Below, piece by piece: positions 1 through 13,994 of a stretch of 64,000 nt of DNA. Source of the stretch: Smittia aterrima (Eukaryota; Arthropoda; Insecta; Diptera; Chironomidae); the NCBI GenBank assembly GCA_033063855.1, contig CP093830.1, positions 9,486,854 to 9,550,853 on the forward strand. The letters run 5' to 3'. The notes below the pieces were generated by a model, which ran no database searches, was not told the DNA's origin, and worked only from the letters and a program-made list of their open reading frames with translations. Numbering within the stretch: position 1 is the stretch's first letter; each line of letters starts with the position of its first letter. The translations under genes were made by a program, and so were the position numbers.

Positions 1-3000
1 CCAATTGTGCTGAATGACCTCGCAAAGTTATCGACGTTGCTATCAAAATTGTGTAGACGGTCAATCTTGAAGAGTCAATAGCAATTCAATGAAGGAGAAG
101 AAGAAACAAAGCTTTTTGAAGAGAAATGACTCACTCAATCTAAAATCACTTTAAACGAATTCAATTTAGATTTCTCATCAACGAACCATTAATATCAATT
201 TCAGTTTAACAAGCTTTTCGTTTAATCTCTTTGGTATCAAATATTTCTCGGAACAACAGCAGCTTTGATTCAGTTAATTGCGCATATGTTCTCCCAGCTT
301 GCTAATCGGAAGCACACAACTGCAATTAAAAGCATGAGGACAATAATCCAATGCTATCCAATGATTTAATGCATTACTATGAAGTCGCTCAAAATTTATT
401 GCTTTTGCCATTATTCACAACGCATCGCCATCATTCAAGCGGCTTTCAATGAAGTCCTCTCCATTATCGATAGTAGCAGCGTTTGGAATTCGAAAAAAGC
501 GAAAATGTTTTCATCCTCAATCGAGTTAAAAAAAAGTCGAGGGGAAGGAAAACAAATGAACGCCATAATCGGATTATAAAACAATTAACCTCCATTAAGT
601 GCGGTGCGCAGCAGTTTTTCTCGCATTGCATGATGATTCATCATTTACTTTCTCAATTAGGATGAAACCGTTTAGGTTTTCTTGAGAAGTGAAAGGGAAA
701 CGATGTTTTTATGAGTTGGTTTGGGGGACGAAGCGAGAGTTAGGTCGAGTGGAAAATTATCAAGAAGAATTCGTTAGATTTCCCCTAATCGAGACTTAAA
801 CAAGTTCAGCGTCAATTACGGTTTATTTGGATGACCAGCAGGATTCAGACGAATCATCAAACTGAGACCCTGTCAGTGCTATCATTAGAGAACGAAACCT
901 TTGCGGAATACAAATCCAAAGTCCTGAAAGAGAAAAACTTTTTTAATTGCAATTAATGTTGGATTTATTTTGTTAAATTCCGACTTTTTCTTTCGTCTCT
1001 TCGTTCTTTCTTATTCTTTCTTTTCCTTACGCCAACGAAAGGCATTTGAGGAGATTCTCTTTGTGTTGCTTTGAATTTGCGAGGGAAATTACAATCGTAG
1101 ATTCATTTCATCTCCACTGCCTCTTCAACATAATATCTATCTAAGAGCGAAAGGAATTTTTATATTAAAATTTCATAAAGCGAAAGAAACTTTTTAGGGA
1201 GCACAATTTATTTCTCATAATAAAATAAGAGTCGAATGGATGTGTCTTCATGAAATGACAGTCAAGGAAGGATAATGGTTTTCCGACCCGAAAATCGCAA
1301 ATGCTTTTTGCATGAGAATCAATCGTCCACGAAGTCAATACGTCACCCCACGACTCGTAATCGATACAAAACGAGGAGAAAAGCCATTTGCAAGCGAACG
1401 AAATCTTTTCCTCGCTACGAACTCTCGTGTGCCATTCAGAAAGCATCATGATAAATGAAAATTTATTGGATTCCACAAGGGCGAGCGATGGAGTTATTCT
1501 AACATCGTTTAGGTCCCACAACAAGCATTGTCTACTCTCATGAACTACACGTGTATGTATCCTCATATTGGAAAAGTACTTTTGTTGCCTTTAATGGCCC
1601 GGTCATTCACGTGAAGATCCTTTCTCGCTTGAATCGAGAGCAGAAAGAAAACTCTTAAAAGGGTTCCATCACCAAACGCGTCACAAGCTCATTCCTCTCG
1701 AAACTGAAATGCTTTTCGTCTGTGCTTTTTACGATCTTTTCGGTTCTCGCATTGTGTTTCTCAATATTTCACTTACGGATCAGAATGGGATTGTGTCGAC
1801 CAACATACAAAGAGAGAAAGAACCCTCAATGATTTACGAAATGATACATTTTTAAACGGAAATGGATATTAAAGAAGGGCGAAGAAGGGGATCGACCAAA
1901 TCAGGATCGATGGCTTCGCATTATTGGTTTCGTTGAACAAGAAAAGTATTAAAACATTTTCTTCATCGGAATGATTCTTCAGTAAAGATAAATCCTCTTT
2001 CGAATGTTTCTGTTTCTACATATTTCTCCTCTCCATCCCGAAATTAAAATGGAAATATAACTTTTCGAAATCTCCATAAATTCCGGGCTAACGATGAAAC
2101 GCTTTTCGAAATGTTTTACATATGTTTCTGAGAGGTGGAGAAGAGAGAGTTGCAGATGAAGTGTACGGAATTAATGAGGTGAAAAGTGATAATACCGAAA
2201 AGGGGATATTTCAAATGGACGACCGAACCGAAAGGGCAAAGCAGGAAGTTGTCGAATACAAAAAGAGTAAATTTACATCAGTAATAGTTTCCTTAGTCTC
2301 TTCAGTTGGCAGGTCCTTTCAGTCGTTGTGTCGTAAAATTTATTTGTTTTTCCCTGCCTCAGCTTCACTGAAAGACTCTGTCTCTTCAAATTCAATTACT
2401 TTAAAAGGAAGATCCAAAACTTCCATTCGTGTCTCATGATTTATGTGCTTAACTTTATTAAAATTCCTTAAGTTCCCTCCATGTTAGCCAAGTTTCTCCT
2501 TAAGGCTTTCACATCCCAAGGGATTCAAGTGTGAATAACGTAACAAGCTTCACTTCACCCTTGAAAGGAAATGATCTTAATATTCTTAGCTACTCAGTTC
2601 ATCAGAAACGGCCTGGTGAAGAATGAAAGCTTTAAAGATTAAAAACTTTCCAAGGGATTCCGACAATCACCGAAAACTTCTGCCCTGCGGTTATCCGGCA
2701 GCAAACTTTACTTTCTTTCCGCAAATCACAATCCGAGAGCTTTTATTTTTGCTCCTTTTTCGTGAAAGCGTCGAAAAATAATGCGATTGGACATGAATGG
2801 AGGTCAAGACAAAAGCAAGAAAACTTCTAGCTGTTCTTCATTGTTTATTTTTATTATTATTTCGCTGAAAAACAAACGCAAGGAACGAGAAAAGCACACA
2901 GAAATAAATTCTTTTGTTGTCAAAAGCGGAACGAGCGCAAACAAGGGAGAAAATTGTGCCGTTTGAAACGTTGAGTTGAAATTTTCAAGTTGAAAAATGT

Positions 3001-4996
3001 GTAATTTATAGATTTCCCGTCTTCCGCATCCTTACTTCATCTTCAAGACGGAGTCGAGTCAATTGAAAGCAAACTACAGTCTCCTCCACGACTCTTCGTG
3101 ACTTTGCAAAAGCAATTCGACTCAATCGCGAAGGCTCAATTATCGTACCTGCCGTCAAAGTTTTGGGACTCGATTATTTCTGTTTTTATTAATAATATAT
3201 TTGCTTTGTGGATATTTTTTTTTCGCTTTAAATTCAACTCGCTGCCTCAAAAATCAATAACCGAGAGAGTCGGCTGGCGTCAGAAAGGATAATTTTTATA
3301 CGTATTCATGTCATTCGAGAAACCTTCATCGTCGTTCATTTTTATTTGACTGCCTCTGCTGTAAAAGCAGAATTTACAATTTTCGTGGTTGATAAAGGTT
3401 AGCCGCCATAGCGAAACAAAAACAAAGCAAAAATGCAATGTTACGAGGCTCACGTATTCCGGCTGTCACTTTTTATGTGATTTAAATAAATGGGGTGGAA
3501 GTTTGTGATGAGATAGAAGCGTTGCTAACGGTAAAAGAGATGACAGGGTTAAAAGGGATGCCTAAAGCTCTCAGACGGAAACGTGTGGACGATAGAATGT
3601 GAACTGGTCAATTAAGTTCTCTTTTAAGTGTCCGAGGGAATTTTAGGATGAAAATATTATTGAAATTGACTCAGAAGCTTTTGAAGGTTTTTCTCTTTAG
3701 CCGCAATTTGCTTCATGAAAATAGTTTTCTTTCTCACTCAATACTCGAATAGATAAACTTCAATTTCTCATGAGATCGCTTCACGCAGAGTAAGAAATTT
3801 CTAACAATATTCTTGGCTAGCCTGGAAGTTCAGTCAGCCCAAGGGAAATTGAAGAACAAATAAGAATAAGAGCGATGAGCTAGTGATAATAAACTTTTTT
3901 TCGGATTAGTTTTCCCTAACAAAAGCAAAGCGCTTGATTAATTCCCAGCACCGCCTCTTCAACTCCCCATGGCAGTGTCACATGCTTTAATGAAGATTTC
4001 TGTCGGCCCATGATTTCATCCAAACGACGAGCATTTATTATCGCTTTAATCTTGACGATAGTTTCATCACAAATAATAATCATCTACATGACAATCAGTA
4101 AATCCCTCTTGTACAGTCAACGCAATATCTCACTCGACGTTGTTATAGTTAGACATTCAAAGGATTTGACATGTAGAAGGGAAATGAGAGGAGCGGGACA
4201 TAAGCCTAAGCGCCCCTTTGCGAGTTCAACAAACGGGAAATGATGGTTATTTAATTTAATGTTTTTTTGTGCGGCTGAAAATGTATCCACCAACATTAAA
4301 ATTATTTCTTTTTTGGGAATGAGGGGAAAGGCAGAGCGATATGTCAGGATGAATCTCCTGTTCTCACGAGACCAACGTGTCGTGTTGTTCTGTTACTTTT
4401 GTGTTGGATATCCTCGTTCCACATTTTAAACAGAGAAAACACTTAAAATGTTTTCTTCCTTTTGTGGCTCGTAAAAAGAGCGGCAAATGGTAACAAGAAA
4501 ATTATGTTTTCCGCTTTTTATTTGTTGCTGCTTTTGTGTGTTCCACTTGTAAGGTCATGCCCGAGCATGTATATAAAGTTTTATTGCATGTTCCTATTGA
4601 TTTTGCCGTACGCTCTTCTGCATTGCAAATCCAAAATATTCTAATCACTCCAGAAAATAAATTTGCAAACATAAAACACACTCGAATCGAATCGTTATCC
4701 TCCATTAGAGATGGTATGAGAGGGAATTGAACAAACAGACTTTGACTCTTCATCAATGATAACAGTTATTCGATTTGCAGAATGAAACATTTGTTCACTC
4801 CTTGCTTCGAAATTCGTTGCAACGACCACGAATCCTTTCTCTCGAACATGGAAAAGGATTTCCGATTAGACTTCAATTACTCACCTTTCTCACTTAAACT
4901 TTAAACTCAAAGTTATTGAATTTTCCTTGAGCTGTGATTGTTGTCCTCATTCAAATTTTAGATTGAAAATTCTGTTGGGATATCCTGCAACACAGA

Positions 4997-5013
4997 GAAG
5001 AAGAAGAAGAAGA
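4997..5013. repeat. GAA microsatellite
   Basis: Short run of about five and a half GAA/AAG units followed by a G-rich stretch, in non-coding DNA. It is seen directly in the sequence; no function is claimed. Confidence 0.8.
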
Positions 5014-6593
5014 GAAGGGGGGATAAAGTATTATCAAAACATCTTGTGACAAAATGATATTCTATGATTTATACTACATATGTTCAAAACCTTCCACTCA
5101 TGTCGGGATCGTGGTGTGTTCGTAAATTAAGTCACGAAAAATATTTTTGTTTCTCCTCGAAAAAGCTTCCGCTCGTATCTGAATGAAGTTATCGACGAAT
5201 CTTTCCCCCTTCGTCCACTCGAAATAAAATCATGCAACAATCTACCAGGATGTGTGCGAAACGAGATTTAGAATGATGATGCTGACGGAGAAGAGTCGGG
5301 ATTTCCTCAAACCACAATGAATTTTTCATTTACCAGAAAAACCTCAGAAAGTAGCAAACGAGAAACTCAAATAAAATCCTGGAAAATTCCCTCCTCGACC
5401 ATCAAAACGTCTTCAAGGAAAGAAAGGAATCTCAGAAACTTACGATAGTTTCGTGATATTGATTTATTACGAGAGAAACCGCTCGGACAATTCTTGTCAG
5501 AAGTGTCTGCATCTCGTCTTGCTTCATTTTTTACTCAAACGCCTCCACGACTGAACTCAGAGGTTTTTCCATTCAAGTTCACTCTTTCTTGCACCCCTCG
5601 CTCGATTGTTTTCAAATTCAACGAAAAGTCTGCTCTCTCCACTGAATATTTTCGGAAGAAGAGGAAATGTGGGCGAGGAAGCAGTGAAGACACTGTCTAC
5701 AGAATCGATTCACTCAGGGGAGGAAAGAAAATTGGCGCCACAGAACCCTCGAAATGTTGAAGAAAAATTTTCTGATTATTTTTCCATCTCCATACATTAT
5801 GTGAGTCATGTTTGTGTTTATTGCCTTTGACTCTTCTTCACGTTTCTTGTTTTGGTGAGAGAGAAAACTTTTGCCTCGTGAACGAAAAAGTTTCGGGGCA
5901 AAGAGTGATTCACATTTGGATTATTGAATTTTTACGACACAATTTCGTGATCATTTCAATGATGTTTCTCGAGTGAGCTCATAATTGATTCAACCCTCTG
6001 TGCTCGGACATTCCCCAATTCCAATCTCACAGCCAATTTCAATCCTCGCTCGTTGAAAAAGTGCTGATAGTCTCGAATGAAAATTTCGACATTAAATGCA
6101 GTTCTGTGCCAAAATAATTTCTCCACCGTTCGCTCGAAACTTTTTACGTATTGCAAAGACTTTTCTTATTTCCCTTTGGCTCTTCACACCAGACAGAGAC
6201 ACAAAATCGAAAGGTAGTAGTTTTCATCGAGGGAGACTTTGTCAGTGATATCGAAAGTTTTATGTTTGAGATTACTTCGGAAAACATTAAAAACATTTTC
6301 GCAAAGTTTCACCAAACACAAAGGATTACGGAATTGCAATCGACATCAGCTTAAAAACTAATTCAAACTTTTCCTATTTCGTAAATTTTTGATTGAGTGC
6401 ACTTTAAAGGATTTCCTGACAAAGTTCTTTGAACGAGATCTACCAAAAATGCTCAGCAATAAAATTGACCAGGAAAACCGAGATTCCTCTTTTAAACGCA
6501 AGTAATTAAAATCCATGTAGCCAGTTCAACGTGAAAACTAAAAGCAAACTCAAGAATCGTCGGAGTGAAAGTTAATCTGTCGAGTTATCCAAA

Positions 6594-6609
6594 CAGCAGC
6601 AGCAGCAGC
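6594..6609. repeat. CAG microsatellite
   Basis: About five tandem CAG units in non-coding DNA. It is not inside any open frame I regard as coding. Confidence 0.8.
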
Positions 6610-9600
6610 GAGAGAAAGAAATTAATTATTTCCATTCCCTTCCTCTCTCTATTCTTCCAACTATCGAAATCATAGCAAAAGAGCTTTCGTTACAATGAGT
6701 TTTGCATCAGCAAAAATTCTAACCAAGTCAAAGCCACAAATCATACAGCTGGCAAGAGCATCGCTTGATATTTAAAAGAAACGTCGCCCACCCACAATTT
6801 AGATAGAATTTAATTATTCTACGGATACTTTTTTGTCCAAATAGCACACACATAAGCTTGAGCTCACTCGAGTCTGTGGTCTTTTGCTATTGTTCAGAAC
6901 AGCTCGGTTGACTATGGACGTTGGTGATTGTACCATTATCTGAGTATTGCATGCCTTCACTGAATAACTAACTCTTCGAATTGCATATCATTGTTCAAAA
7001 TTTAAAAAAAAAATATTCATAACCGCAAGTACCAATTCTGTAAAATTATTTTCTCGCCCTGTTTGTTATTGAATCTGACATTCTCATGAATGCGAAGCAG
7101 AGCTTTCGAATGAAAAAGGATACAAAGTCACTGAGAGAAAGATGAAACAATAGTCGTCGATGAAAGGCGAGAGCTTAGCTTCTAAATTAATGATTGCGAA
7201 CAAAAGCTTTCTCTCTCTCTCACTCTTTCGCCGCTGAAAGGATCGCGAATTAAAATTCCACAGCAATAATACAAGACTTAATATCAGTCGAATGAATGGT
7301 GCGGCGTGGAGAACAAAAAACACGGCAACTAGAAAACATTCATTAACCGCCATAAATTGAAACAACCGTACAATTCGAGTCTTTTCAGTTCTTCTTTTCA
7401 ATTCAAGTCAGCATTCGAATCCGCAATCTCCATTATCAGAAAGTGGGAGTTCGAACGAACAAGCGAACGTTGTTGTCAAATGTAAAAATAGGAAAAGAAC
7501 TCATCATGTTAATTAATTCTTCATGCAGAAAAAGATTAAAGCAAGAGAAGGTTTCAGTTGAAAAGTTTTTCGTGTTTGGAAGGAGGAGGAACTTTTCATT
7601 TCACTGATTTATTCCCGAAAGTAAAGCTCTCTCCGGTGTCGAGTTAATTTGGGAAAACGCAATCACTTTAAAGGAACAGGCTGTCATGAGTATGACATTG
7701 GCTACAAAGACTTCGTGCACCATAGCTTAAGCGAAGAGCCGAGTCGATGCTTTCAAACGGAACGAATAACACGACAGAATGAAAACGATTCGTTAGTGAT
7801 GTCGTTGAGGAAAATCGAAGTGGATTAAATGTGAAAAGCAAAAGGAGACAAATCCGAAGAGATCGGAAAATGCCACGAGAGCTTACGTGAACAATATTTT
7901 TCCATGTTTATGTCCAATGTTATTTTGGAATGAAAGAATAATTTGTCACGAATCGGAACTCAAAGTTATTTGATTTGAATCGCAAAGTGTCGTTACTTCC
8001 CAACATCCCGAAATTTCTCGCTCTCTCACAAAATTGTGAACGTCAAATCTCATCTCATTACCCGCTCAAATATGTTTCCTCTTGCAACATTGACTCGGTT
8101 ATGTAATTGAAATGAAATTCACAAATGTTCAATTTTTCACATCCGAGGTCGTTTGGGTAAGCGGGACAGCAGCAAAGTGAAGTTATGTGGTTGAATGAAA
8201 GAAATGAACAATTTCGAGCGAAACATCCATCGAGGGCAATCACATATAAGCACCAACTGAAACAAACAAATGAACACGGAATTCAATTATTTTCCGCAGC
8301 GAGAGAAAAAAATGGAAAATTATATAATGTTTTATTTTTTCGGACTGTGGAAAATCATTATTTCGTTTCGACCTCAGTTCGTCTCCCGGTGACGACACAA
8401 GTGGAGAAACGACAACTTCATGTGCAGCCTCCCGAACGAGTGGCACACAACAACAAAAAAAGTGTTTTAATCCAAAATTCATACTTTTCCATCCGCTCTC
8501 AGATATGATGAAGTGTGTTGTTTCCTCGCTTAAGTTTTCTCTTCACAAAATTCTTTGAGTGACTGTTTTGATTGATTGATAAAGGTCCACCACCACTCAA
8601 ATGTGGCCTCAACTTCGTGACGTGAAAATAAAGAATTTTGGTTTCGATTTTCGATCCACTAACACAAACTTAAGTGCACACTGCAAGCGTGAAACTCCAA
8701 ATTGGCCCCGACAAAAAAACTACTCCGGATACACTTTGAATCCTTTTTTTCCACCGAATATTTCACGGGAACAGGAGAAAAGCTTTCATCACCGCACGAG
8801 ATCCAACGATGAACTGATTTAGCTTGTTGTTTTCGTTTCACTGAAGCTCACCGTCATCCCCACTACTTTGACTTCTCAATGGATTTTTCCTTTTTCCGGT
8901 ATCATGTGCAACACTTTTCTCTTCAATTTCGAGGGGAAGACGAAAGCTCTCAGATGATTCAATGCTTTCGACATGCGCAAAGCTTCGAGGAAACATTCAA
9001 CATCAAGCCGGAGCGTTTCAAAACAAATTGATTTTCGTTCACATTGATTTTTCATTTCATTGATGAAAAGTGACAATCCTCACTTTTCGGTTTTGTGTCA
9101 TGCATTAGTGATGCAACGGGATTGAGTTTATAGAAGCTGTCAAGAGAATTGAAAAGCTCAAATCAAGGGCAATGGAAAGTTTGTCGTTGTGAAACTTTAA
9201 ATAGCTTAGCGCAGGACGGCCTGTGTTAATAAAGATAAATGTCAGACAGTGACGAAAATTTATTGCAAAACAAACAAGAGAAGCAAATGTTGTGAAAATA
9301 TTTTCATCTAATCTGCATGCCGTCTTATAGCGCGGAGTTAAATGCGAGTAGAAAAAAAACACGAAAACTTTAAGCTCCTGACGTCACATCAATCCTCGAT
9401 TTATGGAGATAAAGTGGTGAATGAAGAGCTTTCCCTCGGAATGTTATTCAAATGCTGCTTAGCTTTGAAGAATTCAAGAGAAAGTTTAGATTCAACCAGA
9501 AGAAGATTCATTTCAGATTTTCCAGTGCATTTTTCTCTTTTCAAAGAAGCCCATTCAAGCCGCGAAGCATCCTTGAAATGTCTTTACACAATAATCGCAT

Positions 9601-11982
9601 CGTCTCGAGAAAATATTCTTTCAATTCATCGTCTATGAATGAAATCATTCACTTTCTATCGTCGTTTAAAGTTGATCAGTTAGGAATCAACGCTCTTCGC
9701 TTTTCTACCTTTGTGATGACTCGTTTCGTTTCATTCTCTCGCTAATCGTCGTCATCAAGAAGGCGAGGAAATGCCTTCAAGTTAAATTTCTCGTTCTAGC
9801 TTTGCCGTTCTCAGAGCATAATTTCAATTATTAATGGAAAAAAAAAGAAAATTCCTCGTTAGAAAAAGAAATGTGAATAGAAAAATGTTGAGCATTGCGC
9901 AAGCAGAGGGTGAGAAAGTCATAAAAAGTTATAAACATTCAATTTCGATTTTCCTCCGCTGTTTCATCGGTTTTACGATCCTTTTAATACTTTTCGTTAA
10001 CAGCAACTCATCGTTGGATCGTTAGTTGGTCGGTACTGACGTCATTTCGAGTTGGACTCAACAACATTTAGCACCATGTGCAGTTTTGTAATCGGAACCT
10101 CGTTAGATGTTGGCAAAACTTACTTTGTAACGAAGACGAAAATCAATAATTCATTAAATGGCAGATTACCGGCGAGAATTTCAATTCCTTGCTCTCAACT
10201 CAAGGCACTTTGTATGAATAATTTACAAAATGATCGAGATTTTGAATTTATTGCAAATGCTATTCGAGCGAGTGCATTTGCAGACGTCTGCGGTTTGAAA
10301 TGTAATCCTCCATGATTCAGCAACTGGCGATGCTTCTTACGAGAGACCATCATGTGGTTTCAAATTAAGATGAGAGAAATCTTGAGATAACATTCTTGGT
10401 CATCAATCATCGTTTTAATGAAATAAATTCCTGCAAAATATTAGGTTCAATGACTTCAAGTCACTCGTCTTCTGTCATTCACACAACACACAAAGTTATG
10501 CAAACTCTCAACGCAACACATTTAATCAGGAAGCGGCTTTTCCATTTGCGTCTTCTTCGCTCTTGCCTTTCTTCTGCTCCAATTCGCGCTCGGAGTGAAA
10601 GACTTGGTTAAACTTTTGAAGTCAATGCGGTCTCAGTTTCCATTTCACATCACAAATTAAATGCGACAGAATATTTTGTGTGACGAAGCTTTCGCGGCAG
10701 AGACAGATTGTTGCATGTCAGAACTTTATATTCCATAGATTTCATTCGTTGCTATCGTTTTCTCATTTCGAAATTGGTTTCCTATGGAAAGGCAAGCATA
10801 CGTCAAAATATGAAGACGCGAGGAGGATAGACAGAAACTCGTTAGACATTCATGAAGATGAGAGAAGCAATTCTATGCAAACATCAAAGCATTCGTTTAT
10901 GTCCTTTGAGGGATGAAGAACACTTGATGAAACGAGCAAAAGTATAAACTGACAAACACTTGAAAGCTCAGTTTTGTTCTCCTTGTTGAGACTCCTTACT
11001 AATTGTAAAACAATTCGAAACTGAAAATGATGAAGCAAGCAAATGACAAAACAAATATTTATTTTTAAAAATTTTCTGATTTATTTAACATTCAACAATA
11101 AAAAGAAAAATATTTACATGCTTCATAGTGAATGTCTGTTAAACCGGATTAAGCTCTAATTGAGAAACTTTCAAAGTTTATCGTTTGTGTGAACTTAGAA
11201 ACTAATGCAGATTATAATTTCCTTTACAAAAGAATTGCTCTTGCTTGAAAGTCGATTCTCTTTTATGTCCATGTATCAAAAAGAAAAAAATGTTTCGTTG
11301 TTTGTGCTTATTTGATGCATCAACATCTGCTCTGACATTTCCATTATCAATTATTAATCAGTCTTCTAGTTTCACAAGAACTCAACAACTAATTTCTATA
11401 CTTCGATTGAGTGTGCAGGGTTGAAAAACTTTTGTAAATATTTCTGCATCTTTGCTTTTTTTTCTTTTTGTTATAATTCGATAAACATAAGGATGAGAGT
11501 TCGTTCATTGATTACGGCTCATCACAAAGCCACTTGATTCTTCAAAAAGCTTTGAGCTTGACGTAATTCATAATCGAACATTAAAGTCTCTATAAGATTT
11601 GAGTAAAGAGAGATACACAAAGATTCATCGTTAAGGATGAATTTGTAAAAGCTCTTAAATAATATTTCGTTTGGAATTATTTCTTTGATCGCAAAGTTTT
11701 ACTGAAGAAAACAATTCCGACAATGAATAAGAACAGAAACATTCATATAAATGTGCGCGTGGGTAGGTCTTTACAAAGACCAGACACGATTACAAATTGA
11801 TTGCATGAATAAGTCTCATAAGTTTGACCTGCAAATTATTTCTTAATCGTTCGTCGTCATTCCACAAAGCAATTCTCAAGGAATCGATGTCTTATTGACT
11901 CCACAGCCACACTTTCTTTTATCATAAGAGTTTAAGGGCTATACTAATATTTATGAAAATAAACGATATTCATTCCAAAACG

Positions 11983-12063
11983 ATGTCGCTATCCAGTCCA
12001 TCACATTACAATCAAGAGAGTTCCCCGGACGAGGAGGGTTTGTTCAACATCAGTGGCTCATAA
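11983..12063 (+). CDS. Possible 26-codon ORF or short exon, unrecognised
   Basis: An ATG with A at -3 opens 26 codons ending in TAA at 12061-12063. The peptide is Ser/Pro/acidic-rich (SSPSHY, SSPDEEG, then LFNIS) and its codons look like those of the verified genes here, unlike the surrounding AT-rich DNA. The frame is open upstream to another ATG at 11953 without extra coding-like signal. I do not recognise a family. It could be a small peptide, a terminal exon of a plus-strand gene, or chance; the antisense strand also gives a plausible short peptide, which weakens the case. Confidence 0.25.
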   Translation: MSLSSPSHYNQESSPDEEGLFNISGS

Positions 12064-12818
12064 ATGCTTGGCCTCTAGGAAATTCGTCGATTCGTTATAT
12101 CATTGCGAGTTGAACAAGCTCTCGCCTCCGGCGTGTAATTTAAGCTTTTCTGTCGCTTTAAGGTTGCAGTTTGTACTTTAAGTTGTGTAAGGAAGTTAAA
12201 AATGTTTATCCATTGAGCGGTTCTCTGTCATCCTCCCACAAGTTACGCGAGTCGTCAGAGGGAGGGAGCCTTTAATAAATGTACAAACCGTTGCAAACGC
12301 CGTTGCTGGTAGATGATGAACTGCAAAAGATAAAGAAGATTATTAATTCGTCTAATTGTCTTGAAATTAAGATGAAAAGCTTTCGTGGGAGTTTCAAAAG
12401 TGACGGTGTACTTGAAGTCAGAGACGACCGCGAAGCTATTAGACCATCACTCAACAACTTCAAGCTCATCGCACTCGACAACAAAAACAAGGAAAAAATT
12501 TGTTAGCAGAAGCAAGAAAATGGTGTTCTTAATGGGAAAGGAATGGAAATGAGATGAGAGAAAATTTTGTTCAACATAGAAAACAGACGACAAGAAATAT
12601 CAAATTGTTAATTACCGGAGTTTTGAGCAAAATTTGTTTTCTTTTGTTGGGTCGATGTCTGATGTCACCAGAAGATTTTTCTTAATATCGTCTCTACAGT
12701 GTCTTAGTTTTCACAAATGTCACTGAGATTGTTTAATGATTGTTTTGTTGATTACTTTCACGATTTCTTTTTCTCAGATTGAAGGGAGATGACGAGTTTT
12801 AAATTGAAGAAAAGGCAA

Positions 12819-13994
12819 TTACCAGTAGGGCAACGGTTCTGTTTGTCTCGAACTAAACTCCGACCATGAGCTAATCTTTTGTTTTGTCATATCGATTGGA
12901 TTGCTCAGTTTTCGTTGGTTGGTTCCATTGATGTTTGTGTTGTTTAGTTGAAGGACAAGCTCGTTCTCTTGCTGTTGAGCAGACACGCGATTTGTAAGCT
13001 TGTAATTTTGTCCCTAAAGATGACAGACACGAAATTAATCTTCAGCCCACTTGAACAAGAATTTTTTTAACTCACCCCATTGCTGTCCCAATATTCAGTC
13101 AGGTCAGTGCGATAGCACACACAGAACTCAAGGTTTCGTGAATGGGGAGGCAACGTCAACTTGAAGGAGAATGTATCGTAAATGACGTAAGCTCCGCTCG
13201 CTCCGACGATTTGTGAGAAAGTGCAGAATGTGTCGGTTTGAGACTTCCAACTGTCCCAGCTTGATCGGATAAAAACTTCTTTGTGGAAACTCAGATTTTT
13301 CACTTTCACTGTGCCAACAACAGTTGACTCAGATTCCTTGATAATTACATTTTCAAGTGAAACATTGCTGGCTTCCAATTTGCGTCTGAAAGTGTAAGAA
13401 GAAAATATTTTGGCAAACGATTCGTAACGAAATGATTTCAACGCTTTACCTGAATTCAAGATAGTCGGATGCAGGTTGACGGAAGTCGATTGTCCATTGC
13501 TCTTGGGGAACAGGACTTATCATGCCCTGAGTAACATGTGCAAGAAACTGCAACGACCAGGTTGGAGGTTGAGTTGACGGTTCAGACATAATCTTCACGT
13601 GCTCCAATTCAAGACCTTTGTCATCAGCGAAAACAACGCGTTTCTTTGATCGAATAATTTTCTCTCCGTCATCGCTGTCATCACTGCTCTCACTTGTTGT
13701 TTCACTCTTAATTGGATCTTCATTTCTCACGATGAGACACGAACGTTTCGGTTTGGGAACAGTCGATGGCCGGTAAGGAGTTAAGCTTTGTAAATGTGTT
13801 TGGTATAGGGACGGTTGCTGCATCTGCGGAGGGAATCGTCTTGCCGAGGGTGGTGTAAGGACAGCAGCTGATCGACAGAAGCGAGGAGACTCATAAAAGC
13901 GATTCGGTCCATATTCTGATAGAAAGCCAGTTGGAGGACTGTGTGAGAAGAGTGGAGGACTTTGTGATACCAGCATTTCGTAATAAGCTGGCAT
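12819..13994 (-). CDS. PP1 glycogen-targeting regulatory subunit (PPP1R3/Gbs type)
   Basis: Targets protein phosphatase 1 to glycogen, promoting dephosphorylation of glycogen synthase and phosphorylase. Coding exons in transcript order are 13994-13450, 13385-13076 and 13013-12819, joined in phase to give 349 residues. The N-terminus is Pro/Ser-rich and disordered. The PP1-docking RVxF motif RVVF lies at residues 119-122 in the context KKRVVFADDKGLEL, as in vertebrate PPP1R3B/C. A CBM21 carbohydrate-binding domain follows from about 170 to 300, with the family blocks DFRQPASDYLEF, VSLENV, GTVKVKNLSF, DTFSF and YWDSN, then GQNYKL. The protein ends in PYW. The start at 13994 is chosen because MPAYYEMLVSQSPP aligns with the start of PPP1R3C; an acceptor at 14066 shows that a 5' UTR exon lies upstream. 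Drosophila has two such genes (Gbs-70E, Gbs-76A); I cannot say which is the orthologue. Confidence 0.9.

Larger units (their letters stand above)
1..11950. other. Long gene-free AT-rich tract
   Basis: No open reading frame here has a recognisable domain. The longest (1165-1566 minus, 133 codons) has no family signature and is about the length chance allows in this much AT-rich DNA. I see no tRNA-like A/B boxes and no transposase or reverse transcriptase fragments. Simple repeats are present at 4997-5013 (GAA) and 6594-6609 (CAG). The tract is probably intergenic or a large intron of a gene outside the window; small exons could have been missed by eye. Confidence 0.6.

Noticed and set aside
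1165..1566. 133-codon minus-strand frame in the left gene-free tract
   Set aside because: No domain, no splice or promoter context, non-coding-like composition; a frame of this length is about what chance gives in tens of kilobases of AT-rich DNA.
2122..2439. 105-codon plus-strand frame
   Set aside because: No family signature, AT-rich codon use unlike the verified genes, and no poly(A) or promoter evidence.
10076..10318. Plus-strand frame of about 80 codons with good ATG context and several cysteines
   Set aside because: No signal peptide, no recognisable cysteine framework and no conservation evidence; left out as probably chance.
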